DNA of 64,000 nucleotides from Rikenellaceae bacterium (lineage in GTDB: Bacteria > Bacteroidota > Bacteroidia > Bacteroidales > Rikenellaceae): NCBI GenBank assembly GCA_017463585.1, contig JAFTOX010000003.1, positions 124,001-188,000 on the forward strand. The letters are read 5' to 3'. The position numbers were made by a program, and so were the translations under genes. Below are positions 26,147-35,646 of the stretch, piece after piece (position 1 is the first letter of the stretch; each line of letters starts with the position of its first letter). The notes under the pieces are model-generated. The model ran no database searches. It was not told the origin of the DNA and was given only the letters and a program-made list of their open reading frames with translations.

Positions 26147-27349
26147 ATGGAAAAGAAGAAAGTTGTTTTGGCGTTTAGCGGTGGTCTCGATACCTCGTTC
26201 TGCGTCAAGTATCTCTCAGAGGATCTGGGTTACGAAGTACATACAGCGATTGCCAACACGGGCGGTTTCTCGAACGATGAGTTGGCGTCGATCGAGGAGC
26301 GCGCATATCGTTTGGGCGCTAAGTCGCACGCATCGCTTGATATTACGCAGGAGTACTACTCGAAGAGTATCAAATATATGGTTTTTGGTAACATTCTGCG
26401 TAATGGTACCTATCCTATCTCGGTGTCGTCGGAGCGTATCTTCCAAGCTATTGCAATCATCGAGTATGCTAAGAGCATTGGCGCTGATTGCGTAGCTCAC
26501 GGCTCGACGGGCGCAGGTAACGATCAGGTGCGTTTCGATTTGACGTTCCAGATTTTGGCTCCCGAGATTGAGATCATTACCCCGACCCGCGATATGGTAC
26601 TTACTCGTGAGTATGAGATCAACTATTTGAAGGAGCGCGGTTATGTTGCCGATTTCACCAAGTTGGAGTACTCGATCAACAAGGGTCTGTGGGGCACAAG
26701 TATTGGCGGTAAGGAGACTCTGCACTCGGAGCAGACGCTGCCCGAAAGTGCTTACCCCAGCCAGATTACGGCCGAGGGTGAGGAGCGTTTGAAACTGACC
26801 TTCGAGAAGGGCGAGATTGCTGCCGTTAATGGCGAGAAGTTCGAGGATAAGGTCGAGGCTATTCGTCGCATTGAGGAGATCGGTGCTAAGTTCGGTATCG
26901 GTCGCGATATGCATATCGGTGATACGATTATCGGTATCAAGGGTCGTGTAGGCTTCGAGGCTGCGGCTCCGATGTTGATTATTGCGGCTCACAAGATGTT
27001 GGAGAAGCACACGCTGACCAAGTGGCAGCTGTATTGGAAGGATCAGATCGGCACTTGGTATGGTATGTTCCTGCACGAGGCTCAGTATCTCGATCCCGTT
27101 ATGCGCGATATGGAGGCATTCCTCGATAGCACGCAGCAGAATGTTACTGGTACGGTCGAGTTGATTCTGCGTCCTTATTGCTATACGCTGGTTGGTGTTG
27201 AGTCGTCGTTCGATTTGATGAAGACCGATTTCGGCGAATATGGCGAGGTGAACAAGGCTTGGACGGCTGACGATGTGAAGGGCTTTACCAAGATTTTGGG
27301 TAACCAGATGAAGATCTTCTACAACGTTCAGAAACGTAACGAGAAATAG
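26147..27349 (+). CDS. argG: Argininosuccinate synthase
   Basis: 400 aa. ATP-binding motif VVLAFSGGLDTSFCVKYL (PP-loop SGGxDTS) at the N-terminus; aspartate/citrulline-binding segments AHGSTGAGNDQVRFDL and EYSINKGLWGTSIGG follow. Joins citrulline and aspartate with ATP cleavage to AMP. Stop codon is followed at once by the ATG of argC, so they are translationally coupled. Confidence 0.97.
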   Translation: MEKKKVVLAFSGGLDTSFCVKYLSEDLGYEVHTAIANTGGFSNDELASIEERAYRLGAKSHASLDITQEYYSKSIKYMVFGNILRNGTYPISVSSERIFQAIAIIEYAKSIGADCVAHGSTGAGNDQVRFDLTFQILAPEIEIITPTRDMVLTREYEINYLKERGYVADFTKLEYSINKGLWGTSIGGKETLHSEQTLPESAYPSQITAEGEERLKLTFEKGEIAAVNGEKFEDKVEAIRRIEEIGAKFGIGRDMHIGDTIIGIKGRVGFEAAAPMLIIAAHKMLEKHTLTKWQLYWKDQIGTWYGMFLHEAQYLDPVMRDMEAFLDSTQQNVTGTVELILRPYCYTLVGVESSFDLMKTDFGEYGEVNKAWTADDVKGFTKILGNQMKIFYNVQKRNEK

Positions 27350-28312
27350 ATGGTTAAAGTTGGTATCATAGGTGGTGCGGGCTATACCGCAGGCGAGTTG
27401 CTCAGATTGCTGATTAACCACCCGCAGGTGGAGATCGTGTTTGTGCATTCGTCAAGCAATGCAGGCAACCACGTGTGCGATGTACACGGAGGTCTGTGGG
27501 GTGAAACCGAACTGCGATTCAGTGCCGAGTATGACTTGGCGGCTGTTGATGTGCTGTTTATGTGTTCGGCACACGGTCAGAGCCGTAAGTTCTGGGAGGA
27601 GAACGCAATGCCTGAGGGCTTGAAGGTGGTCGATCTGGCGCAGGACTTCCGCGATGAGTCGGAGGGGTATGTCTATGGTCTGCCCGAAATTAACCGCGAA
27701 CGTACCCGCACGGCACAGCGCGTGGCTAATCCCGGGTGCTTTGCTACGGCCATTCAGTTGGCGCTGTTGCCTTTGGCTGCGGCGGGTAAATTGACGAGCG
27801 AGGTGCACGTAACGGCTATTACGGGCTCGACGGGTGCAGGTGTAAAGCCGAGCGCAACAACCCATTTCAGCTGGCGTAACGACAACCTGTCGGTCTATAA
27901 GGCGTTCGAACATCAGCATCTGTTGGAGATCGGTCGCACGTTGCGTGGCTTGCAGCCCTCGTTCGATAGTGAAATCAATTTCGTGCCTATGCGTGGCGAC
28001 TTTGCACGAGGTATCTTGGCAGCGGTCTATACCGAATCGTCGATGACCGAAGAGGAGGCGCGTGCGCTGTATGAGGAGTTCTACCGCGATGCTGCATTTA
28101 CCTTTGTGGCGGGTAAGAATGTCGATTTGAAGCAGGTAACCAACACAAACAAAGCGTTGGTGTGGGTCGAGAAACACGGCTCGAAGTTGATGATCGTGTC
28201 GGTGATCGACAATCTGCTGAAAGGTGCGTCGGGTCAGGCCGTGCAGAATATGAACATAATGTGTGGTTTCGATGAGCGCGAGGGTTTGCGCTTGAAACCG
28301 AACGCATTCTAA
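27350..28312 (+). CDS. argC: N-acyl-gamma-glutamyl-phosphate reductase
   Basis: 320 aa. N-terminal Rossmann motif VGIIGGAGYTAGELLRLL (NADP binding) and active-site Cys in VANPGCFATAIQLALLPL; the GSTGAGVKPS stretch is also typical. Makes the semialdehyde of N-acylglutamate. Directly abuts argG. Confidence 0.97.
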   Translation: MVKVGIIGGAGYTAGELLRLLINHPQVEIVFVHSSSNAGNHVCDVHGGLWGETELRFSAEYDLAAVDVLFMCSAHGQSRKFWEENAMPEGLKVVDLAQDFRDESEGYVYGLPEINRERTRTAQRVANPGCFATAIQLALLPLAAAGKLTSEVHVTAITGSTGAGVKPSATTHFSWRNDNLSVYKAFEHQHLLEIGRTLRGLQPSFDSEINFVPMRGDFARGILAAVYTESSMTEEEARALYEEFYRDAAFTFVAGKNVDLKQVTNTNKALVWVEKHGSKLMIVSVIDNLLKGASGQAVQNMNIMCGFDEREGLRLKPNAF

Positions 28313-28326
28313 ACAGACGAACGAAG

Positions 28327-29454
28327 ATGAATCTTTTTGATGTATATCCGTTGTATCCCATTGAGCCGGTTCGCGGTTGTGGTAGCTATGTGTATGACGC
28401 TGAGGGTCAGGAGTATCTTGATCTGTATGGTGGCCACGCGGTGATTTCGATTGGCCACGCTCACCCGCACTATGTCGAGGCAATCTCGAAGCAGGTGGCT
28501 GCGTTGGGTTTCTATTCGAACTCGGTTGAGAACTCGTTGCAGCGTGAATTTGCCGAGCGTTTGGGTCGGGCGTGCGGATATGAGGATTACCGATTGTTCT
28601 TGTGCAATTCGGGTGCAGAGGCTAACGAGAATGCAATTAAATTGGCGTCGTTCCAATCGGGTAAGGAGAAGGTGTTGGCTTTCTCGCGTGCATTCCACGG
28701 TCGTACGTCGGGCGCAGTAGCTGCAACAGATAATCCGAAGATTGTGTCGCCATTCAATCGCACGAAGAATGTCGAGTTCGTTGCGCTGAATGATTTGGCA
28801 GCGGTCGAGGCAAAGTTGGCAGAGGGCGGTTTCTGTGCTGTGCTGATCGAAGGTATTCAGGGCGTTGCCGGTATTCAGTGCCCGACAGACGAGTTCCTGC
28901 GTGGTCTGCGCGAACTGACTACGCGCTATGGCGTTACGCTGATTTTGGACGAAATTCAGTCGGGCTATGGTCGCACGGGTAAGTTCTTTGCTCACCAGTG
29001 GGCCGGTATTCGTCCCGATATGATCACCGTGGCAAAGGGTATTGCTAACGGTTTCCCGATGGGCGGTGTGCTGATCGGTCCTCAGTTTGAGGCGTGGTAT
29101 GGTATGTTGGGAACGACGTTCGGAGGCAACCATTTGGCGTGTGCAGCAGCGTTGGCGGTGCTTGATGTGATCGAGAGCGAGCGACTGATCGAGAATGCCA
29201 ATGAGGTGGGCGAGTATCTGATTGCGGAGTTGCGCAAAATGCCTCGTTTGAAGGAGGTGCGTGGTCGCGGTTTGATGATCGGTATCGAGATCGAAGGCTC
29301 GGCTGCGGAGTTGCGTCGCCGTCTGCTGTTCGAGAAGCATATCTTTACGGGCGGTGCAGGTGCTACGACGGTGCGTTTGTTGCCTGCATTGGGCGTTGGT
29401 CGCAAGGAGGCCGACCGTTTCCTCGCGGCATTTGCTGAATTGATTAACGAATAA
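28327..29454 (+). CDS. argD: Acetyl/succinylornithine aminotransferase
   Basis: 375 aa class III PLP aminotransferase. Visible: glycine-rich phosphate site CNSGAEANENAIKLA, PLP Asp region LILDEIQSGYGRTGKFFAHQ, Schiff-base Lys in VAKGIANGFPMGG, and the C-terminal RLLPALGV. Converts N-acylglutamate semialdehyde to N-acylornithine with glutamate as donor. 14 bases after argC. Confidence 0.95.
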   Translation: MNLFDVYPLYPIEPVRGCGSYVYDAEGQEYLDLYGGHAVISIGHAHPHYVEAISKQVAALGFYSNSVENSLQREFAERLGRACGYEDYRLFLCNSGAEANENAIKLASFQSGKEKVLAFSRAFHGRTSGAVAATDNPKIVSPFNRTKNVEFVALNDLAAVEAKLAEGGFCAVLIEGIQGVAGIQCPTDEFLRGLRELTTRYGVTLILDEIQSGYGRTGKFFAHQWAGIRPDMITVAKGIANGFPMGGVLIGPQFEAWYGMLGTTFGGNHLACAAALAVLDVIESERLIENANEVGEYLIAELRKMPRLKEVRGRGLMIGIEIEGSAAELRRRLLFEKHIFTGGAGATTVRLLPALGVGRKEADRFLAAFAELINE

Positions 29455-29471
29455 TATACCTAAATTAATAT

Positions 29472-30428
29472 ATGAAAAAATTTACCTGCGTCGAGGATAT
29501 CGGTGATCTGCGTGCGGCGGTGGCCGAGGCGTTTGAGATCAAGCGCGACCGCTTTGCATATAGTGAGTTGGGACGTAATCGCACGCTGTTGATGATATTT
29601 TTCAATTCGAGTCTGCGTACCCGACTGAGCACTCAAAAGGCTGCTATGAATCTGGGTATGAACGTAATGGTGCTCGATGTCAATCAAGGCGCTTGGAAAC
29701 TCGAAACCGAGCGAGGCGTGGTGATGGACGGCGATAAGGCTGAGCATCTGTTGGAGGCAATTCCCGTGATGGCGTCGTATTGCGATCTGATCGGTGTGCG
29801 CTCATTTGCTCAGTTGAAAGATAAGGCTGAGGACTATGAGGAGCGTGTGATCGAGCAGTTTATTCGCTACTCGGGTCGTCCGGTGTTCAGTATGGAGGCA
29901 GCTACACGCCACCCGTTGCAGAGTTTTGCCGATCTGATTACCATCGAGGAGCATAAGACTACGGAGCGACCCAAGATTGTGATGACGTGGGCACCGCACC
30001 CGAAGGCTCTGCCGCAGGCTGTGCCCAACTCGTTTGCGGAGTGGATCAATGCAACCGACTATGAGTTTGTGATTACTCACCCCGAGGGTTATGAGTTGGA
30101 TCCCAAGTTTGTTGGTCGCGCCAAGGTTGAGTACGATCAGCGCAAGGCATTCGAGGGCGCAGACTTCATCTATGCTAAGAATTGGTCGGCATACGCCGAT
30201 CCGAACTATGGCAAGGTGATCTCGACCGATCGCGATTGGACGGTTGATTCGGAGAAGATGGCACTGACCAACAATGCCTATTTTATGCACTGCCTGCCCG
30301 TGCGCCGCAATATGATCGTAACGGACGAGGTGATCGAGTCGGAGCGCAGTCTGGTTATTCCCGAGGCAGCTAACCGTGAGATTTCGGCCGAAGTAGTTAT
30401 CAAACGCTTGTTGGAGAGCTTGAAGTAA
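29472..30428 (+). CDS. argF': N-acylornithine (probably N-succinylornithine) carbamoyltransferase
   Basis: 318 aa transcarbamylase. Carbamoyl-phosphate loop FFNSSLRTRLSTQKA (S-L-R-T-R instead of STRT-R), HPLQSFADL, and the C-terminal MHCLPVRRN are those of the Bacteroides ArgF' / Xanthomonas AOTC group, which carbamoylate N-acylated ornithine instead of free ornithine. The residue that I recall as separating succinyl (Pro90) from acetyl (Glu92) enzymes falls on Ala90 here (DGDKAEH), so acyl preference is open. Located between argD and argB. Confidence 0.9.
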   Translation: MKKFTCVEDIGDLRAAVAEAFEIKRDRFAYSELGRNRTLLMIFFNSSLRTRLSTQKAAMNLGMNVMVLDVNQGAWKLETERGVVMDGDKAEHLLEAIPVMASYCDLIGVRSFAQLKDKAEDYEERVIEQFIRYSGRPVFSMEAATRHPLQSFADLITIEEHKTTERPKIVMTWAPHPKALPQAVPNSFAEWINATDYEFVITHPEGYELDPKFVGRAKVEYDQRKAFEGADFIYAKNWSAYADPNYGKVISTDRDWTVDSEKMALTNNAYFMHCLPVRRNMIVTDEVIESERSLVIPEAANREISAEVVIKRLLESLK

Positions 30429-30430
30429 CG

Positions 30431-31216
30431 ATGGCTAAGATTCAACATATCAACGTTGTGAAGATCGGCGGCAATGTGATAGACAATGCCGACGCGCTGG
30501 CGCGTTTTATCGACGATTTCGCAAAGTTACCTGCACCGAAGATATTGATTCACGGTGGCGGTAAGTTGGCAACGCGACTGAGCGAGAAGTTAGAGATCCC
30601 GACGCAGATGATCGATGGTCGCCGCGTTACCGATCGCCAGACGTTAGACGTGGTAACGATGGTCTATGCCGGACTGATCAATAAGCAGGTGGTGGCATGT
30701 TTGCAGGCGGCTGGTTGTAACGCTATTGGATTGTCGGGCGCTGATGCGAATGTTGTGCCCGCGGTACGTCGCTCGCCAGTGCCTATCGACTTCGGTTTTG
30801 TGGGCGATATCGACTCGTCGAAGATCAACTCAGATTTCATTGCGACGTTGTTGGAGGCGGGTGTCGCTCCCGTGTTCTGTGCAATTACGCACGACGGAGA
30901 GGGTAGTCTGCTCAATAGCAATGCCGATAGTGTGGCGTCGGCTGTGGCAGTAGCTGCGGCTCGTATCGCTCCGACGGATATGCACTTCTGTTTCGAGAAG
31001 TTGGGCGTGCTGCGCGATGTGGAAGATGAGGATTCGTTGATTGCTGAGATTCGTCCCGATAGCTATCGTGAATTGCGCGAAACGGGTGTGGTAAATAAGG
31101 GTATGATCCCAAAAATTGACAACGCTTTCCGCGCTGTCGAAGCAGGTGTGCAGAGCGTCACGATCAAACATTCGGATAACCTGCTGTCGAATAAAGGAAC
31201 GGTAATTAAACTTTAA
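30431..31216 (+). CDS. argB: N-acylglutamate kinase
   Basis: 261 aa amino-acid-kinase fold. NVVKIGGNVID and ILIHGGGKLATRLSEKL are the phosphate/ATP-binding glycine loops; GLSGADANVV and LNSNADSVASAVA contact the substrate. Phosphorylates the gamma-carboxyl of N-acylglutamate. Begins 2 bases after the argF' stop. No N-terminal extension of the arginine-inhibited type is present. Confidence 0.94.
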   Translation: MAKIQHINVVKIGGNVIDNADALARFIDDFAKLPAPKILIHGGGKLATRLSEKLEIPTQMIDGRRVTDRQTLDVVTMVYAGLINKQVVACLQAAGCNAIGLSGADANVVPAVRRSPVPIDFGFVGDIDSSKINSDFIATLLEAGVAPVFCAITHDGEGSLLNSNADSVASAVAVAAARIAPTDMHFCFEKLGVLRDVEDEDSLIAEIRPDSYRELRETGVVNKGMIPKIDNAFRAVEAGVQSVTIKHSDNLLSNKGTVIKL

Positions 31217-31221
31217 TTGAT

Positions 31222-32298
31222 ATGGGACAAGTGTCTGCACAAGAGGCTATTGCATTGCTCGATCAATTGATCGCTACGCCTTCTCATTCGCGTGAGGAAA
31301 GTGGTACGGGTGATGTGATCGAGGCGTTTTTGCGTGCGCAAGGCGTCGATGTGCAGCGTATCTATAATAATGTGTGGGCACGGTGTGTGGCGTTCGATTC
31401 GAATAAGCCTACACTGTTGCTTAATTCGCACCACGATACGGTCAAGCCGTCGGCTGCATACACGTTTGATCCCTACACTCCGTTGCACCGCGACGGACGA
31501 ATCTATGGATTGGGTAGTAACGATGCGGGCGCGTCGGTGGTGGCATTGGCTGCTACGTTCTGCCAATACTATCGTGAGGTGTTGCCATTCAATCTCATTT
31601 TGGCTTTAACGGCCGAAGAGGAGGTGATGGGCGAGAAGGGTATGCGTGCAATGTTGCCCGAACTGGAGCGTCAGGGGATTCGTATTGATATGGCGTTGGT
31701 TGGTGAGCCGACCGAGATGCAGGCCGCAGTAGGTGAGCGCGGATTGTTGGTCTTTGACGCTACGGCACACGGTCGTCGTGGCCACGCGGCACGTAACGAG
31801 GGCGAAAATGCTCTCTATAAGGCGATTGAGGATATCGAACGACTGCGTAGCTATCGCTTTGAGCGTTGCTCCGAGTTGCTTGGACCGATCAATATTGCAG
31901 TAACGATGATTTCGGCCGGAACTCAGCACAATGTTGTACCCGACGAGTGTCGATTTGTGGTTGATGTTCGCACGACGGACGCATATACCAACGAGCAGAC
32001 CGTCGAACTGCTGCAAGCGGCTGTTGAGTGCGATTTGGTGCCTCGTTCGACCCGCGTGCGTGCTTCGGCTATTGGCGAGGATCACCCATTGGTTAAGGCT
32101 GCAAAAGCGATTGGTCGCCAGACGTTTGTGTCGCCAACGACCTCCGATATGGCGCTTATGCCATTCCCGTCGTTGAAGATGGGTGTGGGTGTTTCGTCGC
32201 GTTCGCACTCGGCTGATGAATATGTGCTTGAAAGCGAGATCGAGGAGGGTATTGAGCTGTACGATCAACTGATTCAGAAATTGAAAGAAACGATATAA
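31222..32298 (+). CDS. argE: N-acyl-L-citrulline/ornithine deacylase (M20 family)
   Basis: 358 aa M20 metallopeptidase. Metal motifs LLNSHHDTVKPS, GLGSNDAGASVVAL, LTAEEEVMGEKGM, and the C-terminal HSADEYV; lid domain about 175-285. With the acylated-ornithine route of this operon its likely substrate is N-acylcitrulline. Five bases after argB. Confidence 0.9.
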   Translation: MGQVSAQEAIALLDQLIATPSHSREESGTGDVIEAFLRAQGVDVQRIYNNVWARCVAFDSNKPTLLLNSHHDTVKPSAAYTFDPYTPLHRDGRIYGLGSNDAGASVVALAATFCQYYREVLPFNLILALTAEEEVMGEKGMRAMLPELERQGIRIDMALVGEPTEMQAAVGERGLLVFDATAHGRRGHAARNEGENALYKAIEDIERLRSYRFERCSELLGPINIAVTMISAGTQHNVVPDECRFVVDVRTTDAYTNEQTVELLQAAVECDLVPRSTRVRASAIGEDHPLVKAAKAIGRQTFVSPTTSDMALMPFPSLKMGVGVSSRSHSADEYVLESEIEEGIELYDQLIQKLKETI

Positions 32299-32301
32299 GA
32301 T

Positions 32302-33594
32302 ATGAAACTTTGGAGCAAGGGCTTCGAGCCCGATAAATTGATCGAGGAGTTTACCGTAGGTCGCGACCGCGAGTTGGATTTGCGACTGGCGAAATATGAT
32401 GTCGAAGGTTCGATGGCGCATATCCGTATGTTGGAGAGCATTGGACTGCTCGAAAAGGAGGAGCTTACGGTCTTGCTCGCTGCGTTGGAGGAGATTCACG
32501 CAACGGCCGAGCGCGGTGAGTTTGTGATCGAGGAGGGTATCGAGGACGTGCATTCGCAGGTCGAATTGATGCTGACGCGCAAGTTGGGCGATGTGGGCAA
32601 GAAGATTCACTCGGGTCGCTCGCGTAACGATCAGGTGCTGGTCGATTTGAAACTATTTATGCGCGACGAGTTGAAAATGGTGGCTGAGCATACTGAGGTG
32701 CTGTTCAATCGCTTACAGAAATTGAGCGAGGAGTATGCCGATGTGCTGATGCCGGGTTACACTCACTTGCAGGTGGCAATGCCCTCGTCGTTTGGATTGT
32801 GGTTTGGTGCCTACGCTGAGTCGTTGGTTGATGATATGCAGATGATTGCGGCGGCCTACAAAATCGCAAATCAGAATCCGCTCGGATCGGCTGCGGGTTA
32901 TGGCTCGTCGTTCCCGCTGAATCGTCGTATGACCACCGAATTGTTGGGCTTCGAGACGTTGCACTATAATGTTGTGGCGGCACAGATGAGCCGCGGTAAG
33001 ACCGAGCGTGCAGCGGCATACGCTATTGCTGCATTGGCCTCGACGTTGGGCAAGATGGCGATGGACGTTTGTCTGTTTATGTGTCAGAATTTCGGTTTTG
33101 TGAGCTTCCCCGACGAGCTTACAACGGGTTCGAGCATTATGCCTCATAAGAAGAATCCCGACGTGTTCGAGATTATGCGCGGCAAGTGCAACCGCTTACA
33201 GGCTGTGCCTAACGAGATTTCGTTGCTGACGGCTAACCTGCCGTTGGGATATCATCGTGATTTGCAGTTGTTGAAGGATATTATCTTCCCTGCAACAACC
33301 GAGATTCGTTCGTGCCTCGATATGTGCGACTTTATGTTGCAACATATTCGCATCAAGCGCGATATTGTGTCGGATAGCAAGTACGATTATCTGTTTACGG
33401 TCGAGGACGTCAATCGTTTGGCGCTCAATGGTATGCCGTTCCGCGACGCCTATCGTGAGGTGGGTATGCAGGTGCAGCGTGGCGAGTATAAACCCACGCG
33501 CGAAGTTCATCACACGCACGAGGGTAGCATTGGCAATCTTTGTAATGCGGAGATCGCCGAGAAGATGCACCGCGTAATGGAGCAGATGAAGTAA
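32302..33594 (+). CDS. argH: Argininosuccinate lyase
   Basis: 430 aa fumarase/aspartase superfamily. Signature loop TTGSSIMPHKKNPD with the catalytic Ser; HSGRSRNDQVLVDLKLF and PGYTHLQVAMPSSF are conserved substrate regions. Splits argininosuccinate into arginine and fumarate. Last gene of the arginine operon, followed by a strong terminator. Confidence 0.96.
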   Translation: MKLWSKGFEPDKLIEEFTVGRDRELDLRLAKYDVEGSMAHIRMLESIGLLEKEELTVLLAALEEIHATAERGEFVIEEGIEDVHSQVELMLTRKLGDVGKKIHSGRSRNDQVLVDLKLFMRDELKMVAEHTEVLFNRLQKLSEEYADVLMPGYTHLQVAMPSSFGLWFGAYAESLVDDMQMIAAAYKIANQNPLGSAAGYGSSFPLNRRMTTELLGFETLHYNVVAAQMSRGKTERAAAYAIAALASTLGKMAMDVCLFMCQNFGFVSFPDELTTGSSIMPHKKNPDVFEIMRGKCNRLQAVPNEISLLTANLPLGYHRDLQLLKDIIFPATTEIRSCLDMCDFMLQHIRIKRDIVSDSKYDYLFTVEDVNRLALNGMPFRDAYREVGMQVQRGEYKPTREVHHTHEGSIGNLCNAEIAEKMHRVMEQMK

Positions 33595-33618
33595 GTCGTT
33601 CTTACATAGCTAAAAAGC

Positions 33619-33652
33619 AAACGCCCCGATCGCAGTGATCGGGGCGTTTCTT
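33619..33652. terminator. Bidirectional terminator after argH
   Basis: 13-bp perfect stem (33619-33631 / 33637-33649), GC-rich core GCCCCGATC/GATCGGGGC, 5-nt loop, T's on both strands. Serves argH and the convergent SIS gene. Confidence 0.9.
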
Positions 33653-33671
33653 ATTGCGCAGATGGTTTGGA

Positions 33672-34433
33672 CTACAAGCCAACCGAACGGCGCTTGTACT
33701 CGTTGATGCAAGCATCCAGACGCTCGTGAGCGGTGGTGTCGCCAGGAACGTTGTGCGAGGGGTGGATGAACAGCTTAACGCCGCGCTCCTCCAAGATCTC
33801 AGCAACAGTACAGATAGTCATCCATACGGTGGTTACCGAAGCCATAGTCGACAGAGGACCAACCTTGTCCTGGTGCTTCTTCAACTGGCACGATGCGTCA
33901 ACGATCGGGCAGCAGGTGTCAACTACGTAGTCAGCGATCTGGAACAGGTTCTTACCGCACGAGTGACGAGGAACCTTGTTGCCGGTCTCAGCTACCGAAC
34001 CGAATACGATAACCTTCATACCGCGCTTCTTAGCCTCCAAAGCAACGTCGATATTCACAGCGTTGATACCGGTGTGCGAGAAGATCCAGATAACGTCCTT
34101 CTCATCGAAGTTCCAGCTCTTCATAATCGACTGACCGTAACCCTCGGCACGCTCCAACCACAAGAACTGATGGATACCCATCTCGCCAGTGATGTGGGTG
34201 AAGAAGGTCAGAGGAATCTCGCACAGAGGGTGGAAACCTACGAAACCACCAATACGTGGATACATCTCCTCGATAGGCAGGTTAGCGTGACCGCAACCAA
34301 AGGTGTGAACCCAGCGACCAGCCTCGATGGTGTCTGCCATAACCTCAGCCACCTTCTTGATGTTCTCCATCTGAGTTGCCTCAATCTTGTCCATTACGCT
34401 AATAGCGTTCTTTTTCCATTCGTTTGCTAACAT
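33672..34433 (-). CDS. SIS-domain sugar isomerase-like protein
   Basis: 253 aa cytosolic protein with one SIS (phosphosugar-binding) domain: VHTFGCGHANLPIEEM (start of the fold), VIWIFSHTGINAVNIDVALEAKKRG (the usual SxSGxx phosphate loop here reads SHTGIN) and KVIVFGS. Last gene of a three-gene minus-strand operon with a ROK kinase and an MFS porter, so it probably acts on the phosphosugar that the ROK kinase makes. Isomerase or etherase reaction not inferable. Confidence 0.8.
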   Translation of the reverse strand: MLANEWKKNAISVMDKIEATQMENIKKVAEVMADTIEAGRWVHTFGCGHANLPIEEMYPRIGGFVGFHPLCEIPLTFFTHITGEMGIHQFLWLERAEGYGQSIMKSWNFDEKDVIWIFSHTGINAVNIDVALEAKKRGMKVIVFGSVAETGNKVPRHSCGKNLFQIADYVVDTCCPIVDASCQLKKHQDKVGPLSTMASVTTVWMTICTVAEILEERGVKLFIHPSHNVPGDTTAHERLDACINEYKRRSVGL

Positions 34434-34479
34434 TTTTGTTTGATTTTTTAATAGTTAATTATTGAAAATTGTGGGTATA

Positions 34480-35628
34480 TTATTTACTCATCTTTTTAGC
34501 GATTGATACTGCAAAAGGCACCAAAACCATAATTGCAACTACTGCAAGGATCAGCATTACGGGCAGCAACTGATAGTTGCCATCGTCAAATGCCAAACCA
34601 ACAAGTTTGTTGAATGCCGACTGACCACACAGAGCGATGAAAAGTGCAATCGAGAATGCCGTTCCCGACAATTCGCGGAATGCACCGCCGATATAGTTCA
34701 GTACAACGGGGAAGGTTGCGCCAACACCGAAACCGATCAGGGTCATTGCTGCGTAAACGATTGCAACCTCGTTGCTGAAAATGTAGAACAGAACTACACC
34801 AATCAGTGCCACTGCCAAATATAAATATAAGGTACCGAGATCCTTCAAGCGCTTCATAATTGCGCCCAGAGGCAGACGACCTGCCATCATACCCAGCGTG
34901 AACCAAGTCATCGAAAGGGTAGCAGCTGCGTTGTCCATACCTGCCGACTTGTCGAGGAACGATACGGTGAAGTTACCGCTTGCGCCCTCAAAACCACTCT
35001 GGAAGAAGAGTACGAACGAGAAGGCAATCAGTGCGGGGTACTTCAACAGACCGAGCGACTTGCCGAGCGAAACATTCTCTTGGGGCTTTGCCTGCGGGAA
35101 CGAGATTGCGCAGAAGAAGATGATGAATGCTGCCATCACAGCCGATACTGCGTTCAGCGGAATGCGATATTCGGGAATGAAGTAGTTGAGCAGAGTCCAA
35201 AGCATTGCACCAATGCAATAGAATGCGCCCAGAACGCCCAGACGACCACCACGCTTATCATCGTCGTAGATGTCCGAAACCAGCGCATTGGTTTCTCCAT
35301 TCAGGATACCGCCGCCAAAGCCGAGCAAGAAAATCGATGCGTGCAGCAAGCCAATCTCAGTAAAGTTTGCCAAGCCCTGAATACCAGCCAGCGCCATTGC
35401 CGAGCCAAGCACCAAGAGCCATTTGTAACCAAATTTATCAACGATCGGGCCAAACAGAATCGTACCGATGATAATGCCTATTGACATTGTCGAGGGGAGT
35501 GCGTTAGCACCTGCAACGCTCTCGTTGAGTGGCCCGAGAATAGGACCGAGTGACAACATAGTCACACCAAAAAATGCCATTCCCGCGCAAGCTGCAACGA
35601 AAACGGACGAAGTTGAGTAGTTTTTCAT
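34480..35628 (-). CDS. MFS transporter of the ROK/SIS operon
   Basis: 382 aa, 12 predicted membrane helices in two halves joined by a short cytoplasmic loop (ISFPQAKPQENVSLGKSLGLLKYP). The first half contains FGPIVDKFGYKWLLVLG, the MFS motif A position, and the second has GRLPLGAIMKRLKDLG, its counterpart. Probably imports the sugar phosphorylated by the neighbouring ROK kinase, whose gene ends 18 bases upstream. Confidence 0.85.
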   Translation of the reverse strand: MKNYSTSSVFVAACAGMAFFGVTMLSLGPILGPLNESVAGANALPSTMSIGIIIGTILFGPIVDKFGYKWLLVLGSAMALAGIQGLANFTEIGLLHASIFLLGFGGGILNGETNALVSDIYDDDKRGGRLGVLGAFYCIGAMLWTLLNYFIPEYRIPLNAVSAVMAAFIIFFCAISFPQAKPQENVSLGKSLGLLKYPALIAFSFVLFFQSGFEGASGNFTVSFLDKSAGMDNAAATLSMTWFTLGMMAGRLPLGAIMKRLKDLGTLYLYLAVALIGVVLFYIFSNEVAIVYAAMTLIGFGVGATFPVVLNYIGGAFRELSGTAFSIALFIALCGQSAFNKLVGLAFDDGNYQLLPVMLILAVVAIMVLVPFAVSIAKKMSK

Positions 35629-35646
35629 AGTTAGTATCGTTGTTTC

